Origin: Actinomycetes bacterium | GTDB taxonomy: Bacteria; Actinomycetota; Humimicrobiia; Humimicrobiales; Humimicrobiaceae | Length of the DNA: 9,650 nucleotides | Direction of reading: 5' to 3' | NCBI GenBank assembly: GCA_030609215.1 | Contig: JAUWCR010000027.1 | Coordinates: forward strand, 1-9,650 | Shown here: piece after piece, positions 7,680-9,650 of the stretch | Numbering within the stretch: position 1 is the stretch's first letter | Layout: the number at the start of each line of letters is the position of its first letter | Made by a program: the position numbers and the translations under genes | The notes under the pieces: model-generated | What the model was told of the DNA's origin: nothing | Database searches by the model: none | Seen by the model: the letters and a program-made list of their open reading frames with translations, nothing else

Positions 7680-7714
7680 CTATAGTACTTTACTAAAAAA
7701 AGTAAAATTAAATT

Positions 7715-7906
7715 ATGATAGCAATTTATACAATATTAGGCATTATTACATTCGTAGGCCTTGCTGCCATTGTCACAAGTTTTTTTATTCCCAAATATAA
7801 AACAGCTATAAGATATATTGGGGCAAACATCATGGGTTCTGCTCTTTTCTTAATTCTGATAGCATATATTTACTTTAATCTAGCAAACTCATTTTTTGGT
7901 ACTTAA
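7715..7906 (+). CDS. Small two-helix membrane protein of unknown function
   Basis: A 63-residue protein with two hydrophobic helices, about 4-25 (from IYTILGII to TSFFI) and 33-59 (from YIGANIMG to the end of the second helix), joined by a short basic loop (PKYKTAIR) that would lie in the cytoplasm by the positive-inside rule. I do not recognise a family. There is no good SD before ATG 7715, but a -10-like TATAAT sits at a suitable distance upstream. The codon pattern looks coding: the two helices are well formed and a charged turn sits exactly between them. It is divergent from the RRM gene and convergent with the alpha/beta hydrolase gene. Such proteins can be subunits, regulators or toxins; nothing here discriminates. 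Confidence 0.65.
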   Translation: MIAIYTILGIITFVGLAAIVTSFFIPKYKTAIRYIGANIMGSALFLILIAYIYFNLANSFFGT

Positions 7907-8002
7907 TTTGATAACTGCAGCCTTATGGAATAATCAGATTATTTAGAAATTCTTGTTTTCTTTTATACCTCCTAAATTAAATATTTCCTGTATAAATTAA
8001 AT

Positions 8003-8785
8003 TTAGTCTAATTCGCTTTTAAGGATACTATAAAACCTACTCCTTGCTTTTCGCTCTACCCAGGGATAATGCCCGCAATCCTTAATTAAAACAAATTTAA
8101 AATCTACTAAAATAGATGAAAGTGGGATTTTGATTCCTTCTGGAGGATGAGGATCGTAATCACCATGGATTGCAACTACCGGACATTTTATTTGCTTTCC
8201 AAGTTCCAAAAGCTTTCCACTGCGTCTTAGTATCTTAGCATCTTCCCATACACTTTGATAAATCCCGTACTGGTATTCTAGTACTTCATCGTCATGTGGT
8301 AGAGGATTATACAAGTCAGCCTTAGAGATCAGCCTTCCAAATTGGGCAAATAATTTATTTTTTTCTCTTACAATAGAGCCATTCAGTTCCTTCATCAGGG
8401 TATATGCCTTTGACCTCTCTTCTTCTGTCAGGCGACTCAACCTGGTTTTCATGATATTTGTAGCATATTTCTCTTCATAGGGGCCGCTTCCTATAAGTAT
8501 AAGTTTTTTCACAAATGTTGGATAATTAGCAGTAAATATAAAACTGAGCCATGCTCCCCAGGAAAAACCAATTAATAAAATGGGCGGGTCTCCATTCTTT
8601 TCCAGAACAGTTTTTAACTCTTCTATCTGTCCCTTGAGCATTTTTGCTTTTTGAAGCGGCTCTAAAACACCCCACCTGGATTCAAGTTCACGTGCCACTG
8701 TAGCCATTTCTCCAGGTGCACCTGGACCGCCATGAATAACAGCTAAACTGAAAGGTGCTTTCCCGTATTTCCTTAAGTTTTTCAT
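8003..8785 (-). CDS. Alpha/beta-fold hydrolase
   Basis: A 260-residue single-domain alpha/beta hydrolase, probably cytosolic, since no signal peptide is visible. The oxyanion-hole motif is HGGPG (18-22), the nucleophile elbow is GFSWG with S75, the acid is probably D211 in HGDYDPHP, and the base is H239 in DCGHYPWVE. A helical cap lies between about 105 and 190. HGGPG with a GxSWG elbow is typical of the proline-iminopeptidase-like branch, but esterases and other hydrolases share it, so the substrate is unknown. ATG 8785 is the only reasonable start, because an in-frame stop lies 9 nt upstream. It has no SD, so translation may be weak or leader-dependent. It stands alone between two gaps. Confidence 0.9.
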   Translation of the reverse strand: MKNLRKYGKAPFSLAVIHGGPGAPGEMATVARELESRWGVLEPLQKAKMLKGQIEELKTVLEKNGDPPILLIGFSWGAWLSFIFTANYPTFVKKLILIGSGPYEEKYATNIMKTRLSRLTEEERSKAYTLMKELNGSIVREKNKLFAQFGRLISKADLYNPLPHDDEVLEYQYGIYQSVWEDAKILRRSGKLLELGKQIKCPVVAIHGDYDPHPPEGIKIPLSSILVDFKFVLIKDCGHYPWVERKARSRFYSILKSELD

Positions 8786-9273
8786 TTTTATAGATTATTG
8801 CATTTAGATAATTTTCCCTAATTTGATTTTATGCGGATTATTTTTTTTAAACAATCTTTTCCTTAAATATTATATGAAATCATATGAAACTTTAATTATA
8901 TAACTAATTAATTCTTTTAATTCTTGTTTATTCTAAGTTCTAATTCAATATTTGCTCTTGCGAGATAGGTAGATTCAAACTTTAATAAAAATTTATAATA
9001 ATTTATATATAATTACATTACTAAATATATTAAGAAGTGAAGACGTTACTCCATATTAGTAAAAGGTAGTAGCAGGATTTTAAGAAAAAGAAGAAGGAAA
9101 TAATAAATATTCTCTATTTTATCTTCCCTGAGAATAAATTTTATGGAGGAATTAAAATTACCCATGCCTTACAAATCTATTAAACATTTTATCCCCCTAA
9201 ATTAGCTTAAAATTTTGTTTCTTTAATAATTTTATTAGCAATGTTAGTATATTTCACATATTTAACATTTAAA
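8786..9273. other. 488-bp AT-rich gap without a recognisable gene
   Basis: All six frames are broken by frequent stops. The part near 8850 holds the hydrolase promoter candidate. A minus-strand GGGGGAT (9197-9191) stands 3 nt before ATG 9187, which opens only a 9-residue frame (MFNRFVRHG, 9158-9187). On the plus strand, GGAGGA (9146-9151) precedes ATG 9164 by 12 nt and opens 13 codons. The direct repeat ATATGAAA occurs twice at about 8873-8890. No tRNA, riboswitch or intrinsic terminator was recognised. The gap may hold remnants of lost genes. Confidence 0.5.
8826..8854 (-). promoter_or_regulatory. Candidate promoter for the alpha/beta hydrolase gene
   Basis: On the minus strand, -35 TTGTTT (8854-8849) and -10 TAAAAT (8831-8826, 5 of 6) are 17 nt apart with an A8 run in the spacer. 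Transcription would begin near 8819, about 34 nt before ATG 8785. Confidence 0.4.
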
Positions 9274-9650
9274 TTAAAGCTCTATTTCTTCTTTCTCCAC
9301 CTTAATCTTCCTGTAATGGTAAAATTTTGCCTTTTTAAAAATTATTATAAGAATCCAGCATATAAATGAGTATATAAAGCCAAGAATTATAAAAGTAATC
9401 TGCAAAATTCCAAACAAAGTAACAGCAGGAAAAATTAGAAATAAATCTCTAATTCTTTTTGGAATTTCATTAATCTTATTGTTAATAAGTCTGGTAAAAA
9501 TTTCTCCCATCTTATCTTCGCCATCTAATTCTACTCCCCAGTTTTTAGCTATATTTTGTTGGTATTTATTCATAAGATAAGGATTTGCATCAACTGCTAT
9601 CTTTTTTACCTCTTCTATAAATAGGTTTCTAAATTCTTCATCTTCTCTTA
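9274..9650 (-). CDS. C-terminal part of a membrane protein of unknown function (5' end outside window)
   Basis: The frame is open from the window edge through 124 visible residues to the TAA at 9274-9276. The ATG at 9573 is therefore probably internal: the 25 codons before it (beginning REDEEFRNLF, containing EEVKKIAVDANPYL) look like a coding amphipathic helix and have no stop. The visible part has a charged soluble stretch, then about 38 hydrophobic residues (counted from M at 9573, roughly 43-80) that would make two closely spaced membrane helices, then a strongly charged tail (KKAKFYHYRKIKVEKEEIEL) likely to be cytoplasmic. I do not recognise the family. No partner gene is visible on this side. 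Confidence 0.7.
   Translation of the reverse strand, partial: REDEEFRNLFIEEVKKIAVDANPYLMNKYQQNIAKNWGVELDGEDKMGEIFTRLINNKINEIPKRIRDLFLIFPAVTLFGILQITFIILGFIYSFICWILIIIFKKAKFYHYRKIKVEKEEIEL

Noticed and set aside
7919..7958. AATAATC-A-GATTATT dyad after the small membrane protein gene as a terminator
   Set aside because: The stem is almost all A-T with a one-base loop and is not followed by a T-tract.
7027..8900. Similar AT-rich strings near 7027-7048 and 8881-8900 sharing CATATGAAA and an 11-nt CTTTAATTATA (inverted in the first copy)
   Set aside because: The matches are short and in DNA of very high A+T, so chance is the simplest explanation.
9040..9080. TTACT-CCATATT-AGTAA hairpin as a structured RNA or riboswitch
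   Set aside because: A five-pair, A-T-rich stem alone matches no riboswitch core I recognise, and no gene follows it on the plus strand.

Overview
The window is AT-rich bacterial chromosomal DNA. Arginine is mostly AGA, and Shine-Dalgarno (SD) sequences precede several genes. Three starts are best read as TTG or GTG (about 119, 6122 and 7429). This fits a low-GC Firmicutes/Clostridia-like bacterium or another low-GC, probably anaerobic lineage, but no gene here fixes the phylum. I see no rRNA, tRNA, CRISPR array or insertion sequence.

Left part (1-4566, + strand): the last 19 codons of a gene whose tail looks like a LexA C-terminus. It is followed by a DnaE-family DNA polymerase resembling the SOS/lesion-bypass (DnaE2/ImuC) type more than the replicative one, and then, with a 13-nt overlap, by a DinB (Pol IV) Y-family polymerase. 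I read this as a compact lexA-dnaE-dinB damage-inducible mutagenesis cassette and regard it as the most interesting part of the window. It resembles the known lexA-imuA-imuB-dnaE2 cassettes, but the Y-family partner keeps its catalytic residues and no imuA is present between the visible genes.

Middle (4570-6931): a MATE-family multidrug/Na+ antiporter on the minus strand converges on dinB with only 3 nt between the stop codons. It is divergent from a Nit2-like omega-amidase on the plus strand.

Right part (7085-9650): a small RRM RNA-binding protein on the minus strand with a long leader, a 63-residue two-helix membrane protein on the plus strand, an alpha/beta hydrolase on the minus strand, a 488-bp AT-rich gap, and the C-terminal part of a membrane protein on the minus strand whose frame is open to the window edge. 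These are ordinary single-gene units; nothing in the sequence ties them into one pathway.
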